The notes below the pieces were generated by a model, which was not told the origin of the DNA, did not search any database, and saw only the letters and a list, made by a program, of their open reading frames with translations. Below, piece after piece: positions 30,859 to 39,965 of a stretch of DNA of 64,000 nt (position 1 is the stretch's first letter; each line of letters starts with the position of its first letter). The translations under genes were made by a program, and so were the position numbers. Source of the DNA: Nocardia exalbida NBRC 100660 (GTDB lineage Bacteria > Actinomycetota > Actinomycetes > Mycobacteriales > Mycobacteriaceae); NCBI RefSeq assembly GCF_000308575.1, contig NZ_BAFZ01000061.1:124001-188000 (forward strand). Reading direction: 5' to 3'.

Positions 30859-32850
30859 TCAGAGGGATGTCGGCTGACCCACCACGTCCGGGTCTTGCAG
30901 CTCGGCGGCGAAAGTCCGCCAGGACTTGGCCTCCGCGTGTTTGCCCAGCTGGTCGAGCAGATCGGCGAGTTCGGCGATGGCGCGCGGCTCGCGGCGGTCG
31001 GCGGCGGTGCGCCACCAGGATTCGGCTCCGGCGGGATCGCCGCGCCGTAGTCGAACCATGCCGAGTTCGTATGCGGCGCCGGCGTGCCCGGCCTCCGAGG
31101 CCTGCGCCCACAATCCGCACGCCTGGTCTTCCTCGCCCCGGCGGTACATCGCTACCCCCAGGTCGTAGAGCGCACCACGATATCCGGGATCGCCGGACTG
31201 CCCGGGCTCGCTCGACCGCCGCGGCGCATCGACCGGCGCGGAGCGTTCGGCCAGACGCCGCAGTCCGTCCGAAGCCGGCGCGGCGTCGGGAAGGATGCCG
31301 GGCGCAGCGATCGGCGTACCCGCCGCGGGAGGGGAGTTCGTCACCGGCGGGCCGATGTGCGGGGCCGGTGAATTCGTTGCGGGCGGCATCGCCCGCGACA
31401 CCGGTTCGCCGGAAGATTTCGACACGTCCGGTGTGGGATCCGGCTTCGCAGCGCCGGAACCGGCGAGCGCAGTGTCCGCAGCGGGTTTCGGGTGCGTGCC
31501 GACCGGCTCGAATGCGCGAAATGGGGCCGCTGCGGTCCCAGGGTCCGCGACCGGCGAGCTGGAATCCCTGTGTGGCCCTTCCGTCGCCGAAATTTCCGCC
31601 TGGGACCGGGTGTGCCTGCCGTTGCGGGCGAATGCGTGAAAGGGGTCCGGTGCGCTCCAGGGGTTGGCGACCAGCGGGCTGGATTCGGTGCGAGTCCCGT
31701 CGGCCGCGGGGCGAGGGATGGGCGGGAATTCCGGGGCGGGTGGCGTATTGCCGGTTACCGGGCGTGCCGGGTCTTCGGGCGGATGCGTATGCGCGACCGG
31801 AGGGCCGAAGGCGCCATACGAGTCCGCCGTGGATCTCTCGGTGCGAGGACGGATGTAAAGACCTTGCGCGGGTACTTCGGCATTCGTCTGCGGATTCTGC
31901 GGGACGCCGTTCGCTTCGGACCGGCTGTCGGTGGCGCGTGGATCGGGACCACTGTGCGCGGCGTCCGTCACGGATTGTCCGGCGAGCGGGCTCGGCGCCG
32001 GGTTGTCCGGGCTGCGGGAGCCGGAAGCGGAGTGCGGAGTTTCCGGAGTGGATCGTGCGGCGCGGGACGACTGCAGATTCAGGAAAAGGCTGCCCGATCG
32101 CTGGGGCGGCTTGCTCTGGGACGCTTGTCCGTTCCCGTCGCCCACGGCCGCGGACGACTCGGCGGCAAGCCACTCGGCCGCAGCCGCGGGTTCGAGCGCT
32201 GCCGCAGTGGTGTCGATCCGCGGAACCGGCATGGTCGGCGCGGTGGGCGGACCCGCCGAAGAAGCGGCAAGCGAGGCGGGCGGGCTCATGCCGATCGAAG
32301 TCGCCGCCGGTGTGGCGGTCGCCGGCGGCTCCGGCGCGACGGGAGTGGGAGCGGTGGAGACTTCCACCACCAGGTTCGCGAAGTTCGGCGGTCCTTCGCC
32401 GATGCTGCACCACAAAACGACGCGACCGTTGGGCCGGTGCTCGACAACGATGCCGTAGTTGCCCGCCCAGGACTTCTGCGTGCCGAATTCGTCCACCCAG
32501 ACCGGTGTCAGGGTCACCAGGGTCACCGGCGCGGCGGGCGTGACATCGAAGCTCACCCCCGCGGCCAGCGCGTCGCTCCACGCGTCGACGCCGGCGAGTG
32601 AACGTCCGTGCAGGTCCAAATAGCCGTCGACGACCGAGAGCCCCATTCCGAGGCCGCGCAGTCCGGCGGGTGGCGCCGCCGAGATCATCGTCAAGGTGAC
32701 GGTGGTGGGTGCGGGACCGACCTGCTCGGTGTACATCGGGTAGACCATGCTGCCGTGCCAGCGAATCGGGTCCGCGCTCTGGTAGCGCGCGGCCAGCGGC
32801 AGCTCTTCGGGCGTATTCCGGGCAGCCCACGACGAATACCGCTCGTTCAC
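30859..32850 (-). CDS. Long Pro/Ser/Ala-rich protein with C-terminal Sel1-like repeats
   Basis: Predicted 663-aa protein. Residues 1-165 form a compact domain (WHGSMVYPMYTEQVGPAPTT, GLSVVDGYLDLHG, SWAGNYGIVVEHRPNGRVVL) that I do not recognise. Residues 170-560 are low-complexity, rich in Pro, Ser, Ala and Thr, and are probably disordered. Residues 575-655 hold two or three Sel1/TPR-like repeats (ALYDLGVAMYRRGEEDQACG, AAYELGMVRLRRGDPAGAES), which bind partner proteins. GTG 32850 is used; longer frames upstream add low-complexity sequence. No signal peptide or membrane helix. Its end is 61 bp before the erm promoter. Function unknown. Confidence 0.75.
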   Translation of the reverse strand: MNERYSSWAARNTPEELPLAARYQSADPIRWHGSMVYPMYTEQVGPAPTTVTLTMISAAPPAGLRGLGMGLSVVDGYLDLHGRSLAGVDAWSDALAAGVSFDVTPAAPVTLVTLTPVWVDEFGTQKSWAGNYGIVVEHRPNGRVVLWCSIGEGPPNFANLVVEVSTAPTPVAPEPPATATPAATSIGMSPPASLAASSAGPPTAPTMPVPRIDTTAAALEPAAAAEWLAAESSAAVGDGNGQASQSKPPQRSGSLFLNLQSSRAARSTPETPHSASGSRSPDNPAPSPLAGQSVTDAAHSGPDPRATDSRSEANGVPQNPQTNAEVPAQGLYIRPRTERSTADSYGAFGPPVAHTHPPEDPARPVTGNTPPAPEFPPIPRPAADGTRTESSPLVANPWSAPDPFHAFARNGRHTRSQAEISATEGPHRDSSSPVADPGTAAAPFRAFEPVGTHPKPAADTALAGSGAAKPDPTPDVSKSSGEPVSRAMPPATNSPAPHIGPPVTNSPPAAGTPIAAPGILPDAAPASDGLRRLAERSAPVDAPRRSSEPGQSGDPGYRGALYDLGVAMYRRGEEDQACGLWAQASEAGHAGAAYELGMVRLRRGDPAGAESWWRTAADRREPRAIAELADLLDQLGKHAEAKSWRTFAAELQDPDVVGQPTSL

Positions 32851-33278
32851 TGTCGCGCGCCTGCCTTTCCACCCGATCCCGACCGCCGCCCCCGCGCCGG
32901 GCGGCGGGGTATACCGTACTCGCCGCGAACCACGACTGCGTTGCAATCCCTCGGCCGTAGGTAATGCCCCGAGGCTCAACGCTACCGGGGGGTTCGTCTC
33001 ATTTCCCAATGGTGCGCAACGCGCCGTGGTCAGCAGGTGATCGCGTGGTGAGCTGGGTCGCACAGTGCTGTACTCGGCCATCCGGCGTGTGGGCTGCCGG
33101 CTCCGGAGGACCCCGCCACTGTGCGTCACAACATCGCGCCCCGCTTTCCCGGGCTATCGATCCGCAGCGGCGTCGCCCCGGAACCGGCGGGGCGGGGTGC
33201 ACCATGGAGTCGTCGTCTCGCCGGAAGCGCTTCCACGGAACGCCGAACAGTCGACCAAGCGCTTGCTACGCTCGATCG
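32851..33278. other. Divergent intergenic region, no gene seen
   Basis: About 430 bp between the Sel1 protein and the dehydrogenase gene. GGTATACC-like sequence near 32910 may belong to a promoter. Frames here lack ribosome binding sites and family signatures. Confidence 0.4.
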
Positions 33279-34361
33279 ATGATCTCCACGGTGGTCTGGG
33301 GGACCGGCAATGTCGGCCGGGCGGCCATCCGGGCCGTCGATGCTCACCCCGCGCTGCGTTTGACGGGGGTGCTCGTGCACGATCCGGCGAAGATCGGCCG
33401 CGACGCGGGCGAACTCGGCGGCCTCGGCTATGACCTCGGCGTTCCGGCCACCGACGACGTCGGCGGCGTTCTCGACACGCACCCGGACGCGGTGGTCTAC
33501 GCGGCCTCCGGCGATATCCGTCCCGACGACGCGCTCACCGATATCCTGCGCGCACTCCGCGCGGGCGCGGTGGTCGTCACCCCGGCGCTCTACGCCCTCT
33601 ACGATCCGCGCAACGCACCGCCGGAGGTCCGCGACCCGGTGCTGGCCGCGATCGCCGAGGGCGGCGGCTCGCTGTTCGTCTCCGGTATCGACCCCGGTTG
33701 GGGCAACGATGTACTGCCCCTGCTGATCAGCGGGCTCGGCAGCACCGTGGAGACGATCCGCTGTCAGGAGATCTTCGACTACTCCACCTACGACCAGCCG
33801 GACTCGGTGCGCTACCTGGTCGGCATGGGTCAGCCGATGGACTATCAGCCGCCGATGCTCGCGCCGTCGGTGCCGACCATGGTGTGGGGCGGGCAGATCC
33901 GGCTCATGGCACGGGCGCTCGGTGCCGAACTCGACGAGATCCGCGAGACGCTGGACCGGCGTGCCCTGGACGCCACCGTCACCACGACATCCATGGGCGA
34001 GTTCGCGGCGGGCACGCAGGGCGCCGTGCGATTCGAAGTCCAGGGCATCGTCGATGGGCAGCCGCGTCTGATCATCGAGCACGTCACCCGAATCCATCCC
34101 TCCTGTGCGCCCGATTGGCCCACACCGGCCGACGGCGGCGCGGGTGCGCACCGGGTGATCATCGAGGGTCACCCGCGCATCGAGGTGACCGTCGAGGCCA
34201 CCGACGAAGACGGCAACCGCTCCGCGGGCGGGAACGCCACGGCCGTCGGCCGCCTGGTCGGCGCCATCGACTGGCTGGTCGCCGCGCGGCCGGGACTCTA
34301 CGACGCACTGGACATCCCGCTGCGGCCCGCGGCCGGCAAACTCGGAAGGAAGCACCCATGA
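33279..34361 (+). CDS. NAD(P)-dependent dehydrogenase of the DapB/diaminopentanoate dehydrogenase fold
   Basis: Predicted 360-aa oxidoreductase with an N-terminal Rossmann fold (VVWGTGNVGRAAIRAVDAHP) and a C-terminal half as in dihydrodipicolinate-reductase-like proteins and 2,4-diaminopentanoate dehydrogenase. The SGIDPGWGNDVLPLLISGLG stretch is typical of the actinobacterial group, whose substrates are unknown and which often sit in lipid or steroid catabolic neighbourhoods. GCTACG 12 bases before the ATG may be a -10 box, suggesting a short leader. It overlaps the next gene as ATGA. Confidence 0.82.
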   Translation: MISTVVWGTGNVGRAAIRAVDAHPALRLTGVLVHDPAKIGRDAGELGGLGYDLGVPATDDVGGVLDTHPDAVVYAASGDIRPDDALTDILRALRAGAVVVTPALYALYDPRNAPPEVRDPVLAAIAEGGGSLFVSGIDPGWGNDVLPLLISGLGSTVETIRCQEIFDYSTYDQPDSVRYLVGMGQPMDYQPPMLAPSVPTMVWGGQIRLMARALGAELDEIRETLDRRALDATVTTTSMGEFAAGTQGAVRFEVQGIVDGQPRLIIEHVTRIHPSCAPDWPTPADGGAGAHRVIIEGHPRIEVTVEATDEDGNRSAGGNATAVGRLVGAIDWLVAARPGLYDALDIPLRPAAGKLGRKHP

Positions 34362-34849
34362 TCATCGACGTCCCCGAGGGGAAGGATCCGATCGGCTACG
34401 TCTGGGGCGAAATGGTTCCCGGCATCGGCGTCGCCGCCTCGAATTTCTCGCTGTCGGTGTACTCGCACAGCACGCTCGGCCTGCGCGAATTCGAGGCCGC
34501 GCGGCTGCGCATCGCCCAGCTCAACGGGTGCCTGTTCTGTATGGACTGGCGCACCGAACGGGACGGCGCCAAAGTCGAGCCGGAATTCGCCGACGCGGTC
34601 ACGCAGTGGCGCACCACCGACGCCTTCGACGAACGCACCAGGCTCGCCGCCGAATACGCCGAACGCTACGCCACCGACCACCACAATCTCGACGAAGAGT
34701 TCTGGAACCGGATGTTCGCCCACTACACCCAGGTAGAAGTGGTGGAACTGAGCATGAGCATCGGCTCGTGGCTCGCTTTCGGCCGGCTGAATCGTGTGCT
34801 CGGCCTCGATTCGGTCTGCGTGCTGCCCGATCATTCCGCCGGCCGATGA
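34358..34849 (+). CDS. Carboxymuconolactone decarboxylase (AhpD-like) family protein
   Basis: Predicted 163-aa all-alpha protein. It contains LNGCLFCMDWR, a C-x2-C redox pair near residue 55 as in AhpD, followed by the family helices. The C-x2-C, with FxDxxTRLAAEYAERYA downstream, suggests a peroxidase or thiol-reductase activity rather than true carboxymuconolactone decarboxylation. Translation is coupled to the upstream dehydrogenase (ATGA), with GGAAGGA before the start. Together the two genes probably act in one pathway whose substrate is not known. Confidence 0.85.
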   Translation: MIIDVPEGKDPIGYVWGEMVPGIGVAASNFSLSVYSHSTLGLREFEAARLRIAQLNGCLFCMDWRTERDGAKVEPEFADAVTQWRTTDAFDERTRLAAEYAERYATDHHNLDEEFWNRMFAHYTQVEVVELSMSIGSWLAFGRLNRVLGLDSVCVLPDHSAGR

Positions 34850-34865
34850 ATCGACGCCGGAGCAG

Positions 34866-35573
34866 CTAAGCCGGGATTCTCGACACCCACGCCGGCTGCC
34901 CGTCGACCAAACCCAATTCGAACTCCTCGGGAGCATCCAGCACGGCGCCGAGTTGACGGAGCGCTCGATCCGCCGAGATCTCCGCCGGAAAACGGATGTA
35001 TTCGAGGGTCGCGCCGGATATCCGGGCTCGGAATCGGTACCGGAATTCGACGTGACCCGCGTAGGTCAGCGCGATGCGGCCCTGCCAGTCGATGTCGTGC
35101 CTGCCGTCGGGACGCCGGGTGAAGAAGACCTCCTGGTCGGCGACCGAGTCGTGCCCGAGCAGATAGATGTTGAACGCCAGGCATTCGACGTCGTCGGCGT
35201 GCGCGAGGGGCAGGGGATCGACCGTGAGACGTTGCGGCTGTTCGGATCGCAGCAGAAAAGGACGGCCGGGGGCCGCGGCGCGCAGCCCGGTGGCGTCGTC
35301 TTCGCCCCAGTACGTGGACGACAACGTGCAGCTGTGATAGTTCTGCCAGGTGATCGGCGACATCCAGCTCTCGCCGTTGTCCTCGTCGTCAGTGGCGTCG
35401 CGTTCGGCGTTGTACGCCGCGGAGCGCAGATGCAGATCGAACCACAGGCTGCCGGCCTGGTCCATGCGGCCGGTCCACGCGAACTCTTCGATCGCGTGCC
35501 CTTCCGGCCACGGATTTCCCGGGAACACAATTCTCCCGGCGGGCGAGAAACGCACCAGGTCGGTCCTTTCCAT
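34866..35573 (-). CDS. Hypothetical protein
   Basis: Predicted 235-aa soluble protein with no family I recognise. It is rich in aromatic residues and Asp/Glu, with alternating polar/hydrophobic runs suggesting a mainly beta fold (SLWFDLHLRSAAYNAERDAT, ITWQNYHSCTLSSTYWGEDD, HVEFRYRFRARISGATLEYI). No signal peptide or membrane helix. The ATG was chosen at the start of the conserved-looking part. It ends 17 bp from the convergent carboxymuconolactone-type gene and precedes no obvious partner. Confidence 0.6.
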   Translation of the reverse strand: MERTDLVRFSPAGRIVFPGNPWPEGHAIEEFAWTGRMDQAGSLWFDLHLRSAAYNAERDATDDEDNGESWMSPITWQNYHSCTLSSTYWGEDDATGLRAAAPGRPFLLRSEQPQRLTVDPLPLAHADDVECLAFNIYLLGHDSVADQEVFFTRRPDGRHDIDWQGRIALTYAGHVEFRYRFRARISGATLEYIRFPAEISADRALRQLGAVLDAPEEFELGLVDGQPAWVSRIPA

Positions 35574-35650
35574 GCCGACACACCCTAGCGACCGAGACCG
35601 ACAAACTCGACATGCCAGAACCGGGAAGCCGCGCCGTGCCGGGTTCCGCC

Positions 35651-37213
35651 TCAGGCCTTGGCCGGTGTCTCCTCCTCCGGTCGGGCGGCCGGAGGCTCGT
35701 CCACCGTCCGCTTCGGCCCGGTGAACCAGGTCCGGGCCGAGGCCAGCCACCAGATGCCGATCGCGCCCACCACGCCCACCAGGGTGATCGGCGCGTAATT
35801 CACGGTGCTCCAGGTGAATTCACTGTGCCACGGATACCCGCGGGCGTCGGTGGGCAGGATGAACAGCACGCTGATCAGCGCGATCCAGATCAGCGCGATC
35901 CATCCGACCGGGCGGTACCACGAGCCCAGTTGCCATGGACCGGTGCGGAATCGAGCCCCGTGGCGCTGCCGCAGCAGGATCGGGATGCCGTAGGCGATAT
36001 AGAGCCCGATGGTCGCGATCGAGGTGGCCGCGGCGTAGGCGGTCGGTGCGTTCGCCGGGGGCACCAGCATCGAGGGAATCAGCAGCACGAACGCGAAGAA
36101 GGAGATGAACAGCACGGCGTGCACCGGCACCTTCCGCGGGGAAAGCCTCGACCAGAACTTCGACCCGGGCACCGCGCCGTCGCGGGCGAACGCGAACAGC
36201 ATCCGGGAGGCGGAGGTCACCGAGGCATATCCGCAGAACAATTGCGCGACCGCCGCGATGATCAGCAGCAGCCCCGACCAGAACCCGCTCAGCGAGTTCT
36301 CCAGGATATAGATGACGGGATATCCGCTGTTCTTCTCCGGGTCCAGCGCGTCGTCCAGATTCGGAACGGCGAACGTCACCGCCATGATGAGCAGATATCC
36401 GGCGATCGCCGATACGACGATCGTGTTGATGATCCCTTTGGCGGCCATCCGGGAGGCGTCGTGCGTTTCCTCCGACATATGCGCCGAAGCGTCGTAGCCG
36501 GTGAACGTGTACTGCGCGTGCAGCAGACCGAGCAGGAAGCTGAACGCGACCCCGCCGAATCCGATCGCGCTGTTGTCGACGGTCTCGGTGAAGACCCATC
36601 CGGCGCTCTGGTGGTGCCGCGCCCCGAATCCGAGGACGACGACGAAAATCGCCACGCCACCGACGTGCCACCACGCGGACACATTGTTGATCACCGCCGA
36701 CAGATGCGGGCCGAGCGCGTTCAAGGCCGCGTGCAAGACCAGAATGGCGGCGAACACCAGGAAGATCGCGGTGCGGTCGGTGCCGATCTCGATCCCGACG
36801 ACGTTCAGCACGACCGTGGTGAAGATGGCCGCGCCGTAATCGATCGCCGCGGTGACCGCGATCTGTCCGATCAGGTTGAACCACCCGGTGAACCAACCCC
36901 ACACCGGTCCGCCCAGTTCGGCGGCCCACCAGTACAGCCCGCCCGAGGTGGGGTAGGCGGAGGCCAATTCCGCCATGGCGAGCCCCACGAACAGCACCAT
37001 GATCGAGACCAGTGGCCATCCCCAGGACATGGTGATCGGGCCGCCGTTCGCCAAACCGATACCGTAGCTGGCCAACCCGCCGGTCAGGATGGACACGATG
37101 GTGAAGCTGATGGCGAAATTGGAGAAGCCCGACCAGGACCTGGCGAGTTCTTGTTTGTAGCCCAGTTCGGCGAGCCGACGTTCGTCGTCGGAAGGGGGTC
37201 GGGTGTCGGTCAT
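35651..37213 (-). CDS. Amino acid permease (APC superfamily)
   Basis: Predicted 520-aa inner-membrane transporter with about 12 helices. The N-terminus (DDERRLAELGYKQELARSWS then GFSNFAISFTIVSILTG) is typical of amino acid/GABA permeases, with the helix-1 GxG loop (SYGIGLANGGP) and FTGYDASAHMSEETHDASRM after helix 6. Uptake of an amino acid, GABA or choline-like solute driven by a cation gradient is expected. The ATG follows GGGAG; a longer frame adds 27 residues that look non-coding. No enzyme gene beside it names the substrate. Confidence 0.92.
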   Translation of the reverse strand: MTDTRPPSDDERRLAELGYKQELARSWSGFSNFAISFTIVSILTGGLASYGIGLANGGPITMSWGWPLVSIMVLFVGLAMAELASAYPTSGGLYWWAAELGGPVWGWFTGWFNLIGQIAVTAAIDYGAAIFTTVVLNVVGIEIGTDRTAIFLVFAAILVLHAALNALGPHLSAVINNVSAWWHVGGVAIFVVVLGFGARHHQSAGWVFTETVDNSAIGFGGVAFSFLLGLLHAQYTFTGYDASAHMSEETHDASRMAAKGIINTIVVSAIAGYLLIMAVTFAVPNLDDALDPEKNSGYPVIYILENSLSGFWSGLLLIIAAVAQLFCGYASVTSASRMLFAFARDGAVPGSKFWSRLSPRKVPVHAVLFISFFAFVLLIPSMLVPPANAPTAYAAATSIATIGLYIAYGIPILLRQRHGARFRTGPWQLGSWYRPVGWIALIWIALISVLFILPTDARGYPWHSEFTWSTVNYAPITLVGVVGAIGIWWLASARTWFTGPKRTVDEPPAARPEEETPAKA

Positions 37214-37365
37214 ATCGTGCTCCCGGGTGAAAACGCTGCCCTCATACCGCGTTTGCCAGAAGATCAGTGTGCGGTACCGACCGGTCGACCGCATGGCAAC
37301 CAGCGAATTCGCGAAACGGCGGCCCCGGCGCCTGCCCGGGGGACGCCGAACGTAGCGTGAGGGCC

Positions 37366-38739
37366 ATGAGCGAGCGACTGGTGGTCATCGGCGGTGACGC
37401 GACGGGCATGTCGGCGGCCTCGCAGGCACGCCGGATGAGGGACGCGAGCGCGCTGGAGATCGTCGTCTTCGAACGCGGCGGGTTCACCTCGTACTCGGCC
37501 TGCGGCATTCCGTACTGGGTCGGCGGACACGTCGCCGAGCGGGACGCCCTGATCGCCCGCACACCCGAGGAACACCGCTCCCGCGAGATCGACCTGCGGC
37601 TGTACACCGAGGTGACCGAGATCGACGTCGACGCCGGCCGGGTGCGCTACCGCCACCGGGAGACCGGCGCTTCGGCGTGGATGCCCTACGACCACCTCGT
37701 GATCGGCACCGGCGCGCGCCCGATCCGGCCACCGCTGCCCGGTATCGACGCCCAGGGTGTACACGGAGTGCAGACCCTCGACGACGGGCAGGCGCTGCTC
37801 GGGACGCTGGAGCAAGCGCGCGGGAACCGCGCCGTCGTGGTGGGCGCGGGGTACATCGGCGTGGAGATGGCGGAGGCGCTCATCCGGCGTGGTTACGACG
37901 TCACCATGGTCAACCGCGGTCCCGAACCGATGTCCACGCTCGATCCGGACATGGGCGCGCTGGTGCGCGAGGCGATGTGCGGGATGGGCATCAAGGTCGT
38001 CGGCGACGCGGAAGTGGCCGGGCTGCGGACCGCCGAGGACGGACGGGTCGCCGCGGTCGTCACCGATGCCGCGGAATATCCGGCCGACGTCGTGGTGCTG
38101 GGCATCGGCGTGCACCCGGAGACCGAGCTGGCCCGCGCCGCCGGACTTCCGCTGGGGCAGCACGGCGGGCTGCGGACCGATCTCGCCATGCGGGTGCGCG
38201 GGCACGAGAACATCTGGGCAGGCGGTGACTGCGTCGAGGTGCTGGATCTGGTCTCGGGCCGGGAACGTCACATTCCGCTCGGTACCCACGCCAACAAACA
38301 CGGTCAGATCATCGGCGCGAACATCGGCGGGGGATACGCGATCTTTCCCGGCGTCGTGGGCACCGCGGTCAGCAAGGTCTGCGAACTCGAGGTGGCCCGA
38401 ACGGGCCTGCGCGAGAAGGATGCCCGAGCGGCCGGTCTGCAATACGTGACCGTCATGGTGGAGGCCACCAACCGGGCGGGCTATTACCCGGACGCGGCGC
38501 CGATGACGGTGAAGATGCTCGCCGAGCGTTTCACCGGCCGCCTGCTCGGCGCGCAGATCGTGGGTCGCGATGGCGCGGGCAAACGCGTCGACATCGCGGC
38601 GGTCGCGCTGACCGCCCGGATGACCGTCGAGCAGATGACGATGCTCGACCTCGGCTACGCGCCGCCGTTCTCCCCGGTGTGGGACCCGGTTCTGGTGGCC
38701 GCGCGCAAAGCCGTCACCGCAGTGCGCGCTCGCGGCTAG
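37366..38739 (+). CDS. FAD-dependent pyridine nucleotide-disulfide oxidoreductase (CoA-disulfide reductase/NADH oxidase type)
   Basis: Predicted 457-aa flavoprotein. FAD-binding motif VVIGGDATGMSAASQARRM at residues 6-24, single redox Cys46 in YSACGIPYW, NAD motif VVVGAGYIGVEMAEAL and a C-terminal dimer domain. The lone Cys in YSxCGIPY marks the CoA-disulfide reductase / water-forming NADH oxidase group, not the two-Cys glutathione reductases. It probably keeps thiols reduced, in an organism expected to use mycothiol and CoA. The divergent permease gene lies 150 bp upstream; the ankyrin gene converges from 5 bp beyond. Confidence 0.9.
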   Translation: MSERLVVIGGDATGMSAASQARRMRDASALEIVVFERGGFTSYSACGIPYWVGGHVAERDALIARTPEEHRSREIDLRLYTEVTEIDVDAGRVRYRHRETGASAWMPYDHLVIGTGARPIRPPLPGIDAQGVHGVQTLDDGQALLGTLEQARGNRAVVVGAGYIGVEMAEALIRRGYDVTMVNRGPEPMSTLDPDMGALVREAMCGMGIKVVGDAEVAGLRTAEDGRVAAVVTDAAEYPADVVVLGIGVHPETELARAAGLPLGQHGGLRTDLAMRVRGHENIWAGGDCVEVLDLVSGRERHIPLGTHANKHGQIIGANIGGGYAIFPGVVGTAVSKVCELEVARTGLREKDARAAGLQYVTVMVEATNRAGYYPDAAPMTVKMLAERFTGRLLGAQIVGRDGAGKRVDIAAVALTARMTVEQMTMLDLGYAPPFSPVWDPVLVAARKAVTAVRARG

Positions 38740-38744
38740 CGCGT

Positions 38745-39137
38745 TCAGGCGCCGAAGAGTTCGAGCAGTTCGTTGTTGCCGAACATGACCGCGGCGTCGC
38801 GGGCCGACGGAGTGCCCGCGTCGGGGTCGGCTCCGGCCGCTGTGAGGTGCCGGACGATCTCGGTCTCGCCCTTGAAAACCGCCCCCGCCAGCGGGGTTTG
38901 GCCTCTGTCGTTCGCGCGGTTCGGATCGGCCGACCGCTCCAGCAGCGCCGCCACCGTCTCTGTGTGCCCGTGGTACGCGGCGAGCATGAGCAGCGTGTCG
39001 CCCGCGTCGTTGGTGAGGTCGACCGGCACGCCCGCGTCCACATAGGCGGCCAGCCGCGCGGAGTCACCTCGGCGAGCGAAGTCGAACACCTTGCCGGCCA
39101 GTTCGAGCAGTTCCGGATCGATCTCCTCGGCGCTCAT
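38745..39137 (-). CDS. Ankyrin-repeat protein
   Basis: Predicted 130-aa protein consisting of three to four ankyrin repeats (GDTLLMLAAYHGHTETVAAL, GQTPLAGAVFKGETEIVRHL). Small proteins of this kind occur beside catalase or repair genes in actinobacteria and bind partner proteins. No other domain. GAGAGGAG precedes the ATG. It is followed by, and oriented with, the UdgX gene 31 bp upstream, so the two may share a message. Confidence 0.85.
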   Translation of the reverse strand: MSAEEIDPELLELAGKVFDFARRGDSARLAAYVDAGVPVDLTNDAGDTLLMLAAYHGHTETVAALLERSADPNRANDRGQTPLAGAVFKGETEIVRHLTAAGADPDAGTPSARDAAVMFGNNELLELFGA

Positions 39138-39168
39138 CCGCTCACTCCTCTCCCGGGCCGCGCCCCGG

Positions 39169-39798
39169 TCAGCGCGTTGCCGCAGGCTTTCCCAGTTGTT
39201 CGCGCACTATGCGCAGATCGGCGACGAACGCATCGTAGGCCGCGGTGCGGTCGGGCGCGCGCAGCACCGACGACGGGTGCACCGTGGCGATCGCGCGGAA
39301 CTCCGCCGTCTCGACGACGTCGCCGCGGCGTTCGCTGACCTTGAACGACGGGCCCAGCAGCGCCTGCGCGGCGATCGCCCCGAGACACACCACCAACCGC
39401 GGCCGCAGCAGACCGAGTTCGGCGTCGAGCCATGCCGAACAGGCGACCACCTCGGTGCGGCCGGGTTGTTTGTGAATTCGTCGTTTGCCGCGCTCGACGA
39501 ACTTGAAGTGTTTCACCGCGTTGGTCACGTAGACCGCGTCGCGGTCGATGCCGACGTCCGCCAGCGCCCGGTCGAGCAGCCGTCCCGCAGGGCCGACGAA
39601 CGGCTGCCCCGTCACGTCCTCCTGATCGCCGGGTTGCTCACCGATCAGCACGACATCCGCGTCCGGGGGACCCGCGCCGAAGACCGTCTGCGTGGCGTGG
39701 CGGTAGAGATCGCAGCCACGGCAATCGCACGCCGCTTCGCGCAGCCGCGCCAGGTCCGCGTCCTCGGGGACGAACATCGCGGCGCCGGGCGCCTTCAT
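39169..39798 (-). CDS. udgX: Uracil-DNA-binding/glycosylase protein UdgX
   Basis: Predicted 209-aa member of the uracil-DNA glycosylase superfamily. It has the UdgX signature: motif A GEQPGDQED (residues 53-61), the KRRIH loop with His109, and motif HPSSVLR. In mycobacterial UdgX that His forms a covalent bond with the abasic sugar after uracil removal. Cysteines in CDCRGC, with downstream Cys, should bind the 4Fe-4S cluster. It acts in base-excision repair of deaminated cytosine in a GC-rich genome. It lies with the ankyrin gene; no other repair gene is in view. Confidence 0.93.
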   Translation of the reverse strand: MKAPGAAMFVPEDADLARLREAACDCRGCDLYRHATQTVFGAGPPDADVVLIGEQPGDQEDVTGQPFVGPAGRLLDRALADVGIDRDAVYVTNAVKHFKFVERGKRRIHKQPGRTEVVACSAWLDAELGLLRPRLVVCLGAIAAQALLGPSFKVSERRGDVVETAEFRAIATVHPSSVLRAPDRTAAYDAFVADLRIVREQLGKPAATR

Positions 39799-39965
39799 CG
39801 CTGTTCTCCTCCTGCCCTTCGCGGGGCTGCGACCGCCATTCGCCGACCTCCTTCGCCGACCGATGCTGCTGGCGGCTTACCCGGTTCCGTGGCCCTCACG
39901 CGCCCCTCGCGAATCTCCCTCCCACGTGCTGAACGGCCGGACATGGGTCGGTATAGTCGCCGCGG

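Noticed and set aside
30674..32872. A 732-codon frame overlapping the Sel1 protein gene in another phase
   Set aside because: Arg-rich shadow of the true gene. Only its last 36 codons (the erm leader frame) have independent support.
35612..37360. A 582-codon plus-strand frame opposite the permease gene
   Set aside because: Gly/Arg/Asp-rich antisense shadow; the permease on the minus strand has clear helices.
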